Source of the DNA: Eledone cirrhosa
Lineage: Eukaryota; Mollusca; Cephalopoda; Octopoda; Eledonidae
Direction of reading: 5' to 3'
Assembly (NCBI GenBank): GCA_964016885.1
Contig: OZ024740.1
Span: 8,390,450-8,454,449 of the forward strand
DNA: 64,000 bases
Part shown: positions 38,058 to 51,792 of the stretch, one piece after another
How positions within the stretch are numbered: position 1 is the stretch's first letter
How the letters are laid out: every line of letters starts with the position of its first letter
Made by a program: the position numbers and the translations under genes
The notes under the pieces: generated by a model
Seen by the model: the letters and a program-made list of their open reading frames with translations, nothing else
What the model was told of the DNA's origin: nothing
Databases searched by the model: none

Positions 38058-40267
38058 AGTATGTCAATTTCAATTGGTATATCAGTTTCTATTGGTATGC
38101 CAATTTCGAGTGGTATGTCAGTTTCTATTGGTATATAAGTTTCGATTGATATATCAGTTTCGATTAGTATGTCAGTTTCTACTGGTATGTCAGTTTCGAT
38201 TAGTATATCAGTTTCTATTGGTATGTCAGTTTCGATTGGTATATCAGTTTTGATTTGTATATCAGTTCCTATTGCTATATCTATTTCTATTGGTATGTCA
38301 GTTTCAATTGGTATGTCAGTTTCGATTGGTATGTCAGTTTCGATTGGTTTATCAGTTCCGATTGGTATGTAAGTTTTGATTGGTATGTCAGTTTCGATTG
38401 GCATATCAGTTTCGATTGGTATATCAGTTTCTATTGGTATGTCATTTTCTCTTGGTATGTCAGTTTCTATTAGTATATCAGTTTCGATTGGTATATCAGT
38501 TTCGAATAGTATGTCAGTTTCTAATGGTATGTCAGTTTCGATTAGTATATCAGTTTCTATTGGTATGTCAGTTTCGATTGGTATATCAGTTTCGATTTGT
38601 ATATCAGTTCCTATTGCTATATCAGTTTCTATTGGTATGTCAGTTTCAATTGGTATGTAAGTTTCGATTGATGTATCAGTTTTGATTGGTATGTCAGTTT
38701 CGATTGGTATCTCAGTTTCGATTGGTATGTCAATTTCAATTAGTATATCAGTTTCTATTGGTATATCAGTTTCGATTTGTATGTCAGTTTCGATTAGTAT
38801 ATCAGTTTCTATAGGTATGTCAATTTCTATTGGTATATCTGTTTCAATTGGTATATCAGTTTCTATTGGTATATCAGTTTCGATTGATATATCAGTTTCG
38901 ATTAGTATGTCAGTTTCTACTGGTATGTCAGTTTCGATTAGTATATCAGTTTCTATTGGTATGTCAGTTTCTATTGGTATATCAGTTTCGATTGGTATAT
39001 CAGTTTCGATTAGTATGTCAGTTTCTATTAGTATGTCAGTTTCTACTGGTATGTCAGTTTCGATTGGTATATCAGTTTCGATTGGTATGTCAGTTTCGAT
39101 TGGTATGTCAATTTCGATTGGTATATCAGTTTCTATTGGTATGTCAGTTTCGAGTGGTATGTCAGTTTCTATTGGTATATCAGTTTCGATTGATATATCA
39201 GTTTCGATTAGTATGTCAGTTTCTACTGGTATGTCAGTTTCGATTAGTATATCAGTTTCTAATGGTATGTCAGTTTCTATTGGTATATCAGATTCGATTG
39301 GTATATCATTTTCGATTAGTATGTCAGTTCCGATTGGTATGTAAGTTTTGATTGGTATGTCAGTTTAGATTGGTATATCAGTTTCGATTGGTATGTCAGT
39401 TTCGATTGGTATGTCAGTTTCGATTGGTATATCAGTTCCGATTGGTATGTCAGTTTCGATTGGTATGTCAGTTTCGATTGGTATATCAGTTTCGATTGGT
39501 ATGTAAGTTTGGATTGGTATGTCAATTTCAATTGGTATATCAGTTTCTATTGGTATGTCAGTTTCGAGTGGTATGTCAGTTTCTATTGGTATATAAGTTT
39601 CGATTGATATATCAGTTTCGATTAGTATATCAGTTTCTATTGGTATGTCAGTTTTGATTGGTATATCAGTTTCGATTGGTATGTCAGTTTCGATTGGTAT
39701 GTCAGTTTCGATTGGTTTATCAGTTCCGATTGGTATGTCAGTTTCGATTGGTATGTCAGTTTCGATTGGTATGTCAGTTTCGATTGGTATGTCAATTTCG
39801 ATGTGTATATCAGTTTCTATTAGTATGTTAGTTTCTATTGGAATATCAGTTTCGATTGGTATATCTGTTTCGATTAGTATGTCAGTTTCTATTTGTATGT
39901 TAGTTTTGATTAGTATATCAGTTTCTATTGGTATGTCAGTTTCGATCAGTATGTCAGTTTCTATTGATATATCAGTTTCGATTGGTATATCAGTTTCGAT
40001 TGGTATATCAGTTTCTATTGGTATGTCAGTTTCTAATGGTATATCAGTTTCTATTGGTATGTCAGTTTTGATTGGTATATCAGTTTCGATCGTTATGTCA
40101 GTTTCAATTGGTATGTCAGTTTCGATTGGTATATCAGTTTTGATTGGTATGTCAGTTTCGATCGGTATGTCAATTTCAATTGGTATATCAGTTTCTATTG
40201 GTATGTCAGTTTCCAGTGGTATGTCAGTTTCTATTGGTATATAAGTTTCGATTGATATATCAGTTTT
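38058..40267. repeat. HOR block G, copy 2 (~2.2 kb)
   Basis: This is the second copy of 35555-37765. It is partly overlapped by a second relationship at an offset of 2,700 bp (37782-39034 against 40482-41734), so 35.5-41.7 kb is an interleaved series of related 2.5-2.7 kb units and not a simple pair. Confidence 0.78.
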
Positions 40268-40481
40268 GATTAGTATGTCAGTTTCTACTGGTATGTCAGT
40301 TTCGATTAGTATATCAGTTTCTATTGGTATGTCAGTTTCGATTGGTATATCAGTTTCGATTTGTATATCAGTTCCTATTACTATATCTGTTTCTATTGGT
40401 ATGTCAGTTTCAATTGGTATGTCAGTTTCGATTGGTATGTCAGTTTCGATTGGTTTATCAGTTCCGATTGGTATGTAAGTT

Positions 40482-41734
40482 TTGATTGGTATGTCAGTTT
40501 CGATTGGTATATCAGTTTCGATTAGTATATCAGTTTCTATTGGTATGTCAGTTTCGATCGGTATGTCAGTTTCTATTGATATATCAGTTTCGATTGGTAT
40601 ATCAGTTTCGATTGGTATATCAGTTTCTATTGGTATGTCAGTTTCTGTTGGTATATCAGTTTCTATTGGTATGTCAGTTTCGATTGGTATGTCAGTTTCG
40701 ATTGGTATGTCAGTTTCGATTGGTATATCAGTTTCGATTGGTATGTCAGTTTCGATCGGTATGTCAATTTCAATTGGTATATCAGTTTCTATTGGTATGC
40801 CAGTTTCGAGTGGTATGTCAGTTTCTATTGGTATATAAGTTTCGATTGATATATCAGTTTCGATTAGTATGTCAGTTTCTACTGGTATGTCAGTTTCAAT
40901 TAGTATATCAGTTTCTATTGGTATGTCAGTTTCGATTGGTATATCAGTTTCGATTTGTATATCAGTTCCTATTGCTATATCTATTTCTATTGGTATGTCA
41001 GTTTCAATTGGTATGTCAGTTTCGATTGGTATGTCAGTTTCGATTGGTTTATCAGTTCCGATTGGTATGTAAGTTTTGATTGGTATGTCAGTTTCGATTG
41101 GCATATCAGTTTCGATTGGTATATCTGTTTCTATTAGTATGTCAGTTTCTCTTGGTATGTCAGTTTCTATTGGTATATCAGTTTCGGTTGGTATATCAGT
41201 TTCGAATAGTATGTCAGTTTCTAATGGTATGTCAGTTTCGATTAGTATATCAGTTTCTATTGGTATGTCAGTTTCGATTGGTATATCTGTTTCGATTTGT
41301 ATATCAGTTCCTATTGCTATATCAGTTTCTATTGGTATGTCAGTTTCAATTGGTATGTAAGTTTCGATTGATGTATCAGTTTTGATTGGTATGTCAGTTT
41401 GGATTGGTATCTCAGTTTCGATTGGTATGTCAATTTCAATTAGTATATCAGTTTCTATTGGTATATCAGTTTCGATTTGTATGTCAGTTTCGATTAGTAT
41501 ATCAGTTTCTATAGGTATGTCAATTTCTATTGGTATATCTGTTTCAATTGGTATATCAGTTTCTATTGGTATATCAGTTTCGATTGATATATCAGTTTCG
41601 ATTAGTATGTCAGTTTCTACTGGTATGTCAGTTTCGATTAGTATATCAGTTTCTATTGGTATGTCAGTTTCTATTGGTATATCAGTTTCGATTGGTATAT
41701 CAGTTTCGATTAGTATGTCAGTTTCTATTAGTAT
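40482..41734. repeat. Partial HOR copy related to 37782-39034 (offset 2,700 bp)
   Basis: The monomer series matches 37782-39034 at exactly 150 monomers' distance, including CTGTTGG near 37950/40650 and ATTGGCATATC near 38400/41100. Similarity stops near 39034/41734, where this copy changes to TTAGTCTCAATTAG. Confidence 0.75.
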
Positions 41735-44700
41735 GTTAGTCTCAATTAGTATATCAGTTTCTATTGGTATGTCAGTCTCGATCGGTATGTCAGTTCCCAT
41801 TGATATATCAGTTTCGATTGGTATTTCAGTTTCGATTTGTATATCAGTTCCTATTGCTATATCTGTTTCTATTGGTATGTCAGTTTCAATTGGTATGTCA
41901 GTTTCGATTGGTATGTCAGTTTCGATTGGTTTATCAGTTCCGATTGGTATGTAAGTGTTGATTGGTATGTCAGTTTCGATTGGTATATCAGTTTCGATTA
42001 GTATATCAGTTTCTATTGGTATGTCAGTTTCGATCGGTATGTCAGTTTCTATTGATATATCAGTTTCGATTGGTATATCAGTTTCGATTGGTATATCAGT
42101 TTCTATTGGTATATCAGTTTCTGTTGGTATATCAGTTTCTATTGGTATGTCAGTTTTGATTGGTATATCAGTTTCGATTGGTATGTCAGTTTCGATTGGT
42201 ATGTCAGTTTCGATTGGTATATCAGTATCGATTGGTATGTCAGTTTCGATCGGTATGTCAATTTCAATTGGTATATCAGTTTCTACTAGTATGTCAGTTT
42301 CGATTAGTATATCAGTTTCTATTGGTATGTCAGTTTCGATTGGTATATCAGTTCCGATTTGTATATCAGTTCCTATTGCTATATCTATTTCTATTGGTAT
42401 GTCAGTATCAATTGGTATGTCAGTTTCGATTGGTATGTCAGTTTCGATTGGTTTATCAGTTCCGATTGGTATGTAAGTTTTGATTGGTATGTCAGTTTCG
42501 ATTGGTATGTCAATTTCGATGTGTATATCAGTTTCTATTAGTATGTTAGTTTTTATTGAAATATCAGTTTCGATTGGTATATCTGTTTCGATTAGTATGT
42601 CAGTTTCTATTTGTATGTTAGTTTTGATTAGTATATCATTTTCTATTGGTATGTCAGTTTTGATTGGTATATCAGTTTCTATTGGTATGTCAGTTTTGAT
42701 TGGTATATCAGTTTCGATTGGTATGTCAGTTTCGATTGGTATGTCAGTTTCGATTGGTATATCAGTATCGATTGGTATGTCAGTTTCGATCGGTATGTCA
42801 ATTTCAATTGGTATATCAGTTTCTATTGGAATGTCAGTTTCGAGTGGTATGTCAGTTTCTATTGGTATATAAGTTTCGATTGATATATCAGTTTCGATTA
42901 GTATGTCAGTTTCTACTAGTATGTCAGTTTCGATGAGTATATCAGTTTCTATTGGTATGTCAGTTTCGATTGGTATATCAGTTCCGATTTGTATATCAGT
43001 TCCTATTGCTATATCTATTTCTATTGGTATGTCAGTTTCAATTGGTATGTCAGTTTCGATTGGTATGTCAGTTTCGATTGGTTTATCAGTTCCGATTGGT
43101 ATGTAAGTTTTGATTGGTATGTCAGTTTCGATTGGTATATCAGTTTTGATTGGTATATCAGTTTCTATTGGTATGTCAGTTTTGATTGGTATGTCAGTTT
43201 CTATTGGTATATCAGTTTCGATTGGTATATCAGTTTCGAATAGTATGTCAGTTTCTAATGGTATGTCAGTTTCGATTAGTATATCAGTTTCTATTGGTAT
43301 GTCAGTTTCGATTGGTATATCAGTTTCGATTTGTATATCAGTTCCTATTGCTATATCAGTTTCTATTGGTATGTCAGTTTCAATTGGTATGTAAGTTTCG
43401 ATTGATGTATCAGTTTTGATTGGTATGTCAGTTTCGATTGGTATCTCAGTTTCGATTGGTATGTCAATATCAATTAGTATATCAGTTTCTATGGTATATC
43501 AGTTTCGATTTGTATGTCAGTTTCTATTAGTATATCAGTTTCTATAGGTATGTCAATTTCTATTGGTATATCTGTTTCAATTGGTATATCAGTTTCTATT
43601 GGTATATCAGTTTCGATTGATATATCAGTTTCGATTAGTATGTCAGTTTCTACTGGTATGTCAGTTTCGATTAGTATATCAGTTTCTATTGGTATGTCAG
43701 TTTCTATTGGTATATCAGTTTCGATTGGTATATCAGTTTCGATTAGTATGTCAGTTTCTATTAGTATGTTAGTTTCGATTAGTATATCAGTTTCTATTGG
43801 TATGTCAGTCTCGATCGGTATGTCAGTTCCCATTGATATATCAGTTTCGATTGGTATATCAGTTTCGATTGGTATATCAGTATCGATTGGTATGTGAGTT
43901 TCTATTGGTATATCAGTTTCGATTGGTATATCAGTTTCGATTGGTATATCAGTTTCTATTGGTATGTCAGTTTCTATTGGTACATCAGTTTCGATTGGTA
44001 TATCAGTTTCGATTAGTATGTCAGTTTCGATTGTTATGTCAGTTTCGATTTGTATATCAGTTCCGATTGGTATGTCAGTCTCGATTGGTATGTCAGTTTC
44101 GATTGGAATATCAGTTTCGATTGGTATGTCGGTTTCGATTGGTATGTCAGTTTCGATTAGTATATCAGTTTATATTGGTATATCAGTTTCGATTGGTATC
44201 TCAGTTTCTATTGTTATATCACTTTCTATTGGTATGTCAGTTTCGATAGGTATGTCAGTTTCTATTGGTATATCAGTTTCGATTGGTATATAAGTATCTA
44301 TTGGTATGTCAGTTTCGATTGGTATATCAGTTTCGATTGGTATGTCAGTTTCAATTGTTATATCAGTTTCTATTTGTATGTCAATTAGGATAGGTATGTC
44401 AGTTTCTATTGGTATATCAGTTTCGATTGGTATATCAGTTTCGATTGGTATATCAGTTTCTATTGGTATGTCAGTTTCTATTGGTATATCAGTTTCTATT
44501 GGTATGTCAGTTTTGATTGGTATATCAGTTTCGATTGGTATATCAGTTTCGATTGGTATGTCAGTTTCGATTGGTATATCAGTTCCGATTGGTATGTCAG
44601 TTTCGATTGGTATGTCAGTTTCGATTGGTATATCAGTTTCGATTGGTATGTAAGTTTCGATTGGTATGTCAATTTCAATTGGTATATCAGTTTCTATTGG

Positions 44701-44951
44701 TATGTCAGTTTCGAGTGGTATGTCAGTTTCTATTGGTATATAAGTTTCAATTGATATATCAGTTTCGATTAGTATGTCAGTTTCGATTGGTATATCAGTT
44801 TCGAGTTGTATATCAGTTCCTATTACTATATCTGTTTCTATTGGTATGTCAGTTTCGATTGGTATGTCAGTTTCGATTGGTTTATCAGTTCCGATTGTTA
44901 TGTAAGTTTTGATTGGTATGTCAGTTTCGATTGGTATATCAGTTTCGATTG
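41245..44951. repeat. HOR block I, copy 1 (3,707 bp)
   Basis: This is the first of three consecutive copies. The second begins at 44952 at an offset of 3,707 bp, that is 206 monomers less one base; the missing base lies in a 17-bp monomer (TTTCTATGG) near 43490. Landmarks are GTAAGTGTTGATTGG near 41952, TATTGAAATATC near 42555 and GGTACATCAG near 43980. Confidence 0.88.
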
Positions 44952-47900
44952 GTATATCAGTTTCTATTGGTATGTCAGTTTCGATTGGTATATCTGTTTC
45001 GATTTGTATATCAGTTCCTATTGCTATATCAGTTTCTATTGGTATGTCAGTTTCAATTGGTATGTAAGTTTCGATTGATGTATCAGTTTTGATTGGTATG
45101 TCAGTTTGGATTGGTATCTCAGTTTCGATTGGTATGTCAATTTCAATTAGTATATCAGTTTCTATTGGTATATCAGTTTCGATTTGTATGTCAGTTTCGA
45201 TTAGTATATCAGTTTCTATAGGTATGTCAATTTCTATTGGTATATCTGTTTCAATTGGTATATCAGTTTCTATTGGTATATCAGTTTCGATTGATATATC
45301 AGTTTCGATTAGTATGTCAGTTTCTACTGGTATGTCAGTTTCGATTAGTATATCAGTTTCTATTGGTATGTCAGTTTCTATTGGTATATCAGTTTCGATT
45401 GGTATATCAGTTTCGATTAGTATGTCAGTTTCTATTAGTATGTTAGTCTCAATTAGTATATCAGTTTCTATTGGTATGTCAGTCTCGATCGGTATGTCAG
45501 TTCCCATTGATATATCAGTTTCGATTGGTATTTCAGTTTCGATTTGTATATCAGTTCCTATTGCTATATCTGTTTCTATTGGTATGTCAGTTTCAATTGG
45601 TATGTCAGTTTCGATTGGTATGTCAGTTTCGATTGGTTTATCAGTTCCGATTGGTATGTAAGTGTTGATTGGTATGTCAGTTTCGATTGGTATATCAGTT
45701 TCGATTAGTATATCAGTTTCTATTGGTATGTCAGTTTCGATCGGTATGTCAGTTTCTATTGATATATCAGTTTCGATTGGTATATCAGTTTCGATTGGTA
45801 TATCAGTTTCTATTGGTATATCAGTTTCTGTTGGTATATCAGTTTCTATTGGTATGTCAGTTTTGATTGGTATATCAGTTTCGATTGGTATGTCAGTTTC
45901 GATTGGTATGTCAGTTTCGATTGGTATATCAGTATCGATTGGTATGTCAGTTTCGATCGGTATGTCAATTTCAATTGGTATATCAGTTACTACTAGTATG
46001 TCAGTTTCGATTAGTATATCAGTTTCTATTGGTATGTCAGTTTCGATTGGTATATCAGTTCCGATTTGTATATCAGTTCCTATTGCTATATCTATTTCTA
46101 TTGGTATGTCAGTATCAATTGGTATGTCAGTTTCGATTGGTATGTCAGTTTCGATTGGTTTATCAGTTCCGATTGGTATGTAAGTTTTGATTGGTATGTC
46201 AGTTTCGATTGGTATGTCAATTTCGATGTGTATATCAGTTTCTATTAGTATGTTAGTTTTTATTGAAATATCAGTTTCGATTGGTATATCTGTTTCGATT
46301 AGTATGTCAGTTTCTATTTGTATGTTAGTTTTGATTAGTATATCATTTTCTATTGGTATGTCAGTTTTGATTGGTATATCAGTTTCTATTGGTATGTCAG
46401 TTTTGATTGGTATATCAGTTTCGATTGGTATGTCAGTTTCGATTGGTATGTCAGTTTCGATTGGTATATCAGTATCGATTGGTATGTCAGTTTCGATCGG
46501 TATGTCAATTTCAATTGGTATATCAGTTTCTATTGGAATGTCAGTTTCGAGTGGTATGTCAGTTTCTATTGGTATATAAGTTTCGATTGATATATCAGTT
46601 TCGATTAGTATGTCAGTTTCTACTAGTATGTCAGTTTCGATGAGTATATCAGTTTCTATTGGTATGTCAGTTTCGATTGGTATATCAGTTCCGATTTGTA
46701 TATCAGTTCCTATTGCTATATCTATTTCTATTGGTATGTCAGTTTCAATTGGTATGTCAGTTTCGATTGGTATGTCAGTTTCGATTGGTTTATCAGTTCC
46801 GATTGGTATGTAAGTTTTGATTGGTATGTCAGTTTCGATTGGTATATCAGTTTTGATTGGTATATCAGTTTCTATTGGTATGTCAGTTTTGATTGGTATG
46901 TCAGTTTCTATTGGTATATCAGTTTCGATTGGTATATCAGTTTCGAATAGTATGTCAGTTTCTAATGGTATGTCAGTTTCGATTAGTATATCAGTTTCTA
47001 TTGGTATGTCAGTTTCGATTGGTATATCAGTTTCGATTTGTATATCAGTTCCTATTGCTATATCAGTTTCTATTGGTATGTCAGTTTCAATTGGTATGTA
47101 AGTTTCGATTGATGTATCAGTTTTGATTGGTATGTCAGTTTCGATTGGTATCTCAGTTTCGATTGGTATGTCAATATCAATTAGTATATCAGTTTCTATG
47201 GTATATCAGTTTCGATTTGTATGTCAGTTTCTATTAGTATATCAGTTTCTATAGGTATGTCAATTTCTATTGGTATATCTGTTTCAATTGGTATATCAGT
47301 TTCTATTGGTATATCAGTTTCGATTGATATATCAGTTTCGATTAGTATGTCAGTTTCTACTGGTATGTCAGTTTCGATTAGTATATCAGTTTCTATTGGT
47401 ATGTCAGTTTCTATTGGTATATCAGTTTCGATTGGTATATCAGTTTCGATTAGTATGTCAGTTTCTATTAGTATGTTAGTTTCGATTAGTATATCAGTTT
47501 CTATTGGTATGTCAGTCTCGATCGGTATGTCAGTTCCCATTGATATATCAGTTTCGATTGGTATATCAGTTTCGATTGGTATATCAGTATCGATTGGTAT
47601 GTGAGTTTCTATTGGTATATCAGTTTCGATTGGTATATCAGTTTCGATTGGTATATCAGTTTCTATTGGTATGTCAGTTTCTATTGGTACATCAGTTTCG
47701 ATTGGTATATCAGTTTCGATTAGTATGTCAGTTTCGATTGTTATGTCAGTTTCGATTTGTATATCAGTTCCGATTGGTATGTCAGTCTCGATTGGTATGT
47801 CAGTTTCGATTGGAATATCAGTTTCGATTGGTATGTCGGTTTCGATTGGTATGTCAGTTTCGATTAGTATATCAGTTTATATTGGTATATCAGTTTCGAT

Positions 47901-48586
47901 TGGTATCTCAGTTTCTATTGTTATATCACTTTCTATTGGTATATCAGTTTCGATTGGTATATAAGTATCTATTGGTATGTCAGTTTCGATTGGTATATCA
48001 GTTTCTATTTGTATGTCAATTAGGATAGGTATGTCAGTTTCTATTGGTATATCAGTTTCGATTGGTATATCAGTTTCGATTGGTATATCAGTTTCTATTG
48101 GTATGTCAGTTTCTATTGGTATATCAGTTTCTATTGGTATGTCAGTTTTGATTGGTATATCAGTTTCGATTGGTATATCAGTTTCGATTGGTATGTCAGT
48201 TTCGATTGGTATATCAGTTCCGATTGGTATGTCAGTTTCGATTGGTATGTCAGTTTCGATTGGTATATCAGTTTCGATTGGTATGTAAGTTTCGATTGGT
48301 ATGTCAATTTCAATTGGTATATCAGTTTCTATTGGTATGTCAGTTTCGAGTGGTATGTCAGTTTCTATTGGTATATAAGTTTCAATTGATATATCAGTTT
48401 CGATTAGTATGTCAGTTTCGATTGGTATATCAGTTTCGAGTTGTATATCAGTTCCTATTACTATATCTGTTTCTATTGGTATGTCAGTTTCGATTGGTAT
48501 GTCAGTTTCGATTGGTTTATCAGTTCCGATTGTTATGTAAGTTTTGATTGGTATGTCAGTTTCGATTGGTATATCAGTTTCGATTG
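44952..48586. repeat. HOR block I, copy 2 (3,635 bp)
   Basis: This copy follows 41245-44951 directly and carries the same landmarks at +3,707 bp, including the same 17-bp TTTCTATGG monomer near 47197. A four-monomer (72 bp) loss near 47940 and a further loss of flanking marker monomers account for its shorter length. Otherwise the copies look almost identical. Confidence 0.88.
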
Positions 48587-51500
48587 GTATATCAGTTTCT
48601 ATTGGTATGTCAGTTTCTATTGGTATGTCAGTTTCTATTGGTATATCAGTTTCGATTGGTATATCAGTTTCGATTGATATATCAGTTTCGAATATTATGT
48701 CAGTTTCTACTGGTATGTCAGTTTCGATTGGTATATCAGTTCCGATTGGTATGTCAGTTTCGATTGGTATGTCAGTTTCGATTGGTATATCAGTATCGAT
48801 TGGTATGTCAGTTTCGATCGGTATGTCAATTTCAATTGGTATATCAGTTTCTATTGGTATGTCAGTTTCGAGTGGTATGTCAGTTTCTATTGGTATATAA
48901 GTTTTGATTGATATATCAGTTTCGATTAGTATGTCAGTTTCTACTAGTATGTCAGTTTCGATTAGTATTTTAGTTTCTATTGGTATGTCAGTTTCGATTG
49001 GTATATCAGTTCCGATTTGTATATCAGTTCCTATTGCTATATCTATTTCTATTGGTATGTCAGTTTCAATTGGTATGTCAGTTTCGATTGGTATGTCAGT
49101 TTCGATTGGTTTATCAGTTACGATTGGTATGTAAGTTTTGATTGGTATGTCAGTTTCGATTGGTATGTCAATTTCGATGTGTATATCAGTTTCTATTAGT
49201 ATGTTAGTTTTTATTGGAATATCAGTTTCGATTGGTATATCTGTTTCGATTAGTATGTCAGTTTCTATTTGTATGTTAGTTTTGATTAGTATATCAGTTT
49301 CTATTGGTATGTCAGTTTCGATCAGTATGTCAGTTTCTATTGATATATCAGTTTCGATTGGTATATCAGTTTCGATTGGTATATCAGTTTCTATTGGTAT
49401 GTCAATTTCTATTGGTATATCATTTTCTATTGGTATGTCAGTTTTGATTGGTATATCAGTTTCTATTGGTATGTCAGTTTTGATTGGTATATCAGTTTCT
49501 ATTGGTATGTCAGTTTCGATTGGTATGTCAGTTTCGATTGGTATATCAGTATCGAGTGGTATGTCAGTTTCGATCGGTATGTCAATTTCAATTGGTATAT
49601 CAGTTTCTATTGGAATGTCAGTTTCGAGTGGTATGTCAGTTTCTATTGGTATATAAGTTTCGATTGATATATCAGTTTCGATTAGTATGTCAGTTTCTAC
49701 TAGTATGTCAGTTTCGATGAGTATATCAGTTTCTATTGGTATGTCAGTTTCGATTGGTATATCAGTTCCGATTTGTATATCAGTTCCTATTGCTATATCT
49801 ATTTCTATTGGTATGTCAGTTTCAATTGGTATGTCAGTTTCGATTGGTATGTCAGTTTCGATTGGTTTATCAGTTCCGATTGGTATGTAAGTTTTGATTG
49901 GTATGTCAGTTTCGATTGGTATATCAGTTTTGATTGGTATATCAGTTTCTATTGGTATGTCAGTTTTGATTGGTATGTCAGTTTCTATTGGTATATCAGT
50001 TTCGATTGGTATATCAGTTTCGAATAGTATGTCAGTTTCTAATGGTATGTCAGTTTCGATTAGTATATCAGTTTCTATTGGTATGTCAGTTTCGATTGGT
50101 ATATCAGTTTCGATTTGTATATCAGTTCCTATTGCTATATCAGTTTCTATTGGTATGTCAGTTTCAATTGGTATGTAAGTTTCGATTGATGTATCAGTTT
50201 TGATTGGTATGTCAGTTTCGATTGGTATCTCAGTTTCGATTGGTATGTCAATATCAATTAGTATATCAGTTTCTATTGGTATATCAGTTTCGATTTGTAT
50301 GTCAGTTTCGATTAGTATATCAGTTTCTATAGGTATGTCAATTTCTATTGGTATATCTGTTTCAATTGGTATATCAGTTTCTATTGGTATATCAGTTTCG
50401 ATTGATATATCAGTTTCGATTAGTATGTCAGTTTCTACTGGTATGTCAGTTTCGATTAGTATATCAGTTTCTATTGGTATGTCAGTTTCTATTGGTATAT
50501 CAGTTTCGATTGGTATATCAGTTTCGATTAGTATGTCAGTTTCTATTAGTATGTTAGTTTCGATTAGTATATCAGTTTCTATTGGTATGTCAGTCTCGAT
50601 CGGTATGTCAATTCCCATTGATATATCAGTTTCGATTGGTATATCAGTTTCGATTGGTATATCAGTATCGATTGGTATGTGAGTTTCTATTGGTATATCA
50701 GTTTCGATTGGTATATCAGTTTCGATTGGTATATCAGTTTCTATTGGTATGTCAGTTTCTATTGGTACATCAGTTTCGATTGGTATATCAGTTTCGATTA
50801 GTATGTCAGTTTCGATTGTTATGTCAGTTTCGATTTGTATATCAGTTCCGATTGGTATGTCAGTCTCGATTGGTATGTCAGTTTCGATTGGAATATCAGT
50901 TTCGATTGGTATGTCGGTTTCGATTGGTATGTCAGTTTCGATTAGTATATCAGTTTATATTGGTATATCAGTTTCGATTGGTATCTCAGTTTCTATTGTT
51001 ATATCACTTTCTATTGGTATGTCAGTTTCGATAGGTATGTCAGTTTCTATTGGTATATTAGTTTCGATTGGTATATAAGTATCTATTGGTATGTCAGTTT
51101 CGATTGGTATATCAGTTTCGATTGGTATGTCAGTTTCAATTGTTATATCAGTTTCTATTTGTATGTCAATTAGGATAGGTATGTCAGTTTCTATTGGTAT
51201 ATCAGTTTCGATTGGTATATCAGTTTCGATTGGTATATCAGTTTCTATTGGTATGTCAGTTTCTATTGGTATATCAGTTTCTATTGGTATGTCAGTTTTG
51301 ATTGGTATATCAGTTTCGATTGGTATGTCAGTTTCGATTGGTATGTCAGTTTCGATTGGTATATCAGTTCCGATTGGTATGTCAGTTTCGATTGGTATGT
51401 CAGTTTCGATTGGTATATCAGTTTCGATTGGTATGTAAGTTTCGATTGGTATGTCAATTTCAATTGGTATATCAGTTTCTATTGGTATGTCAGTTTCGAG

Positions 51501-51792
51501 TGGTATGTCAGTTTCTATTGGTATATAAGTTTCAATTGATATATCAGTTTCGATTAGTATGTCAGTTTCTACTGGTATGTCAGTTTCGATATTAGTATAT
51601 CAGTTTCTATTAGTATGTCAGTTTCGATTGGTATATCAGTTACGAGTTGTATATCAGTTCCTATTACTATATCTGTTTCTATTGGTATGTCAGTTTCGAT
51701 TGGTATGTCAGTTTCGATTGGTTTATCAGTTCCGATTGTTATGTAAGTTTTGATTGGTATGTCAGTTTCGATTGGTATATCAGTTTCGATTG
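48587..51792. repeat. HOR block I, copy 3 (~3.2 kb, mosaic)
   Basis: This third copy shares the landmarks at 3,077-3,078 bp from copy 2 (for example GGTACATCAG near 50765 against 47687) and lacks the 17-bp TTTCTATGG unit: the matching monomer near 50265 is a full 18 bp. That indicates it split off before the one-base loss. A partial fourth start is visible at 51793-52016. Confidence 0.82.
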
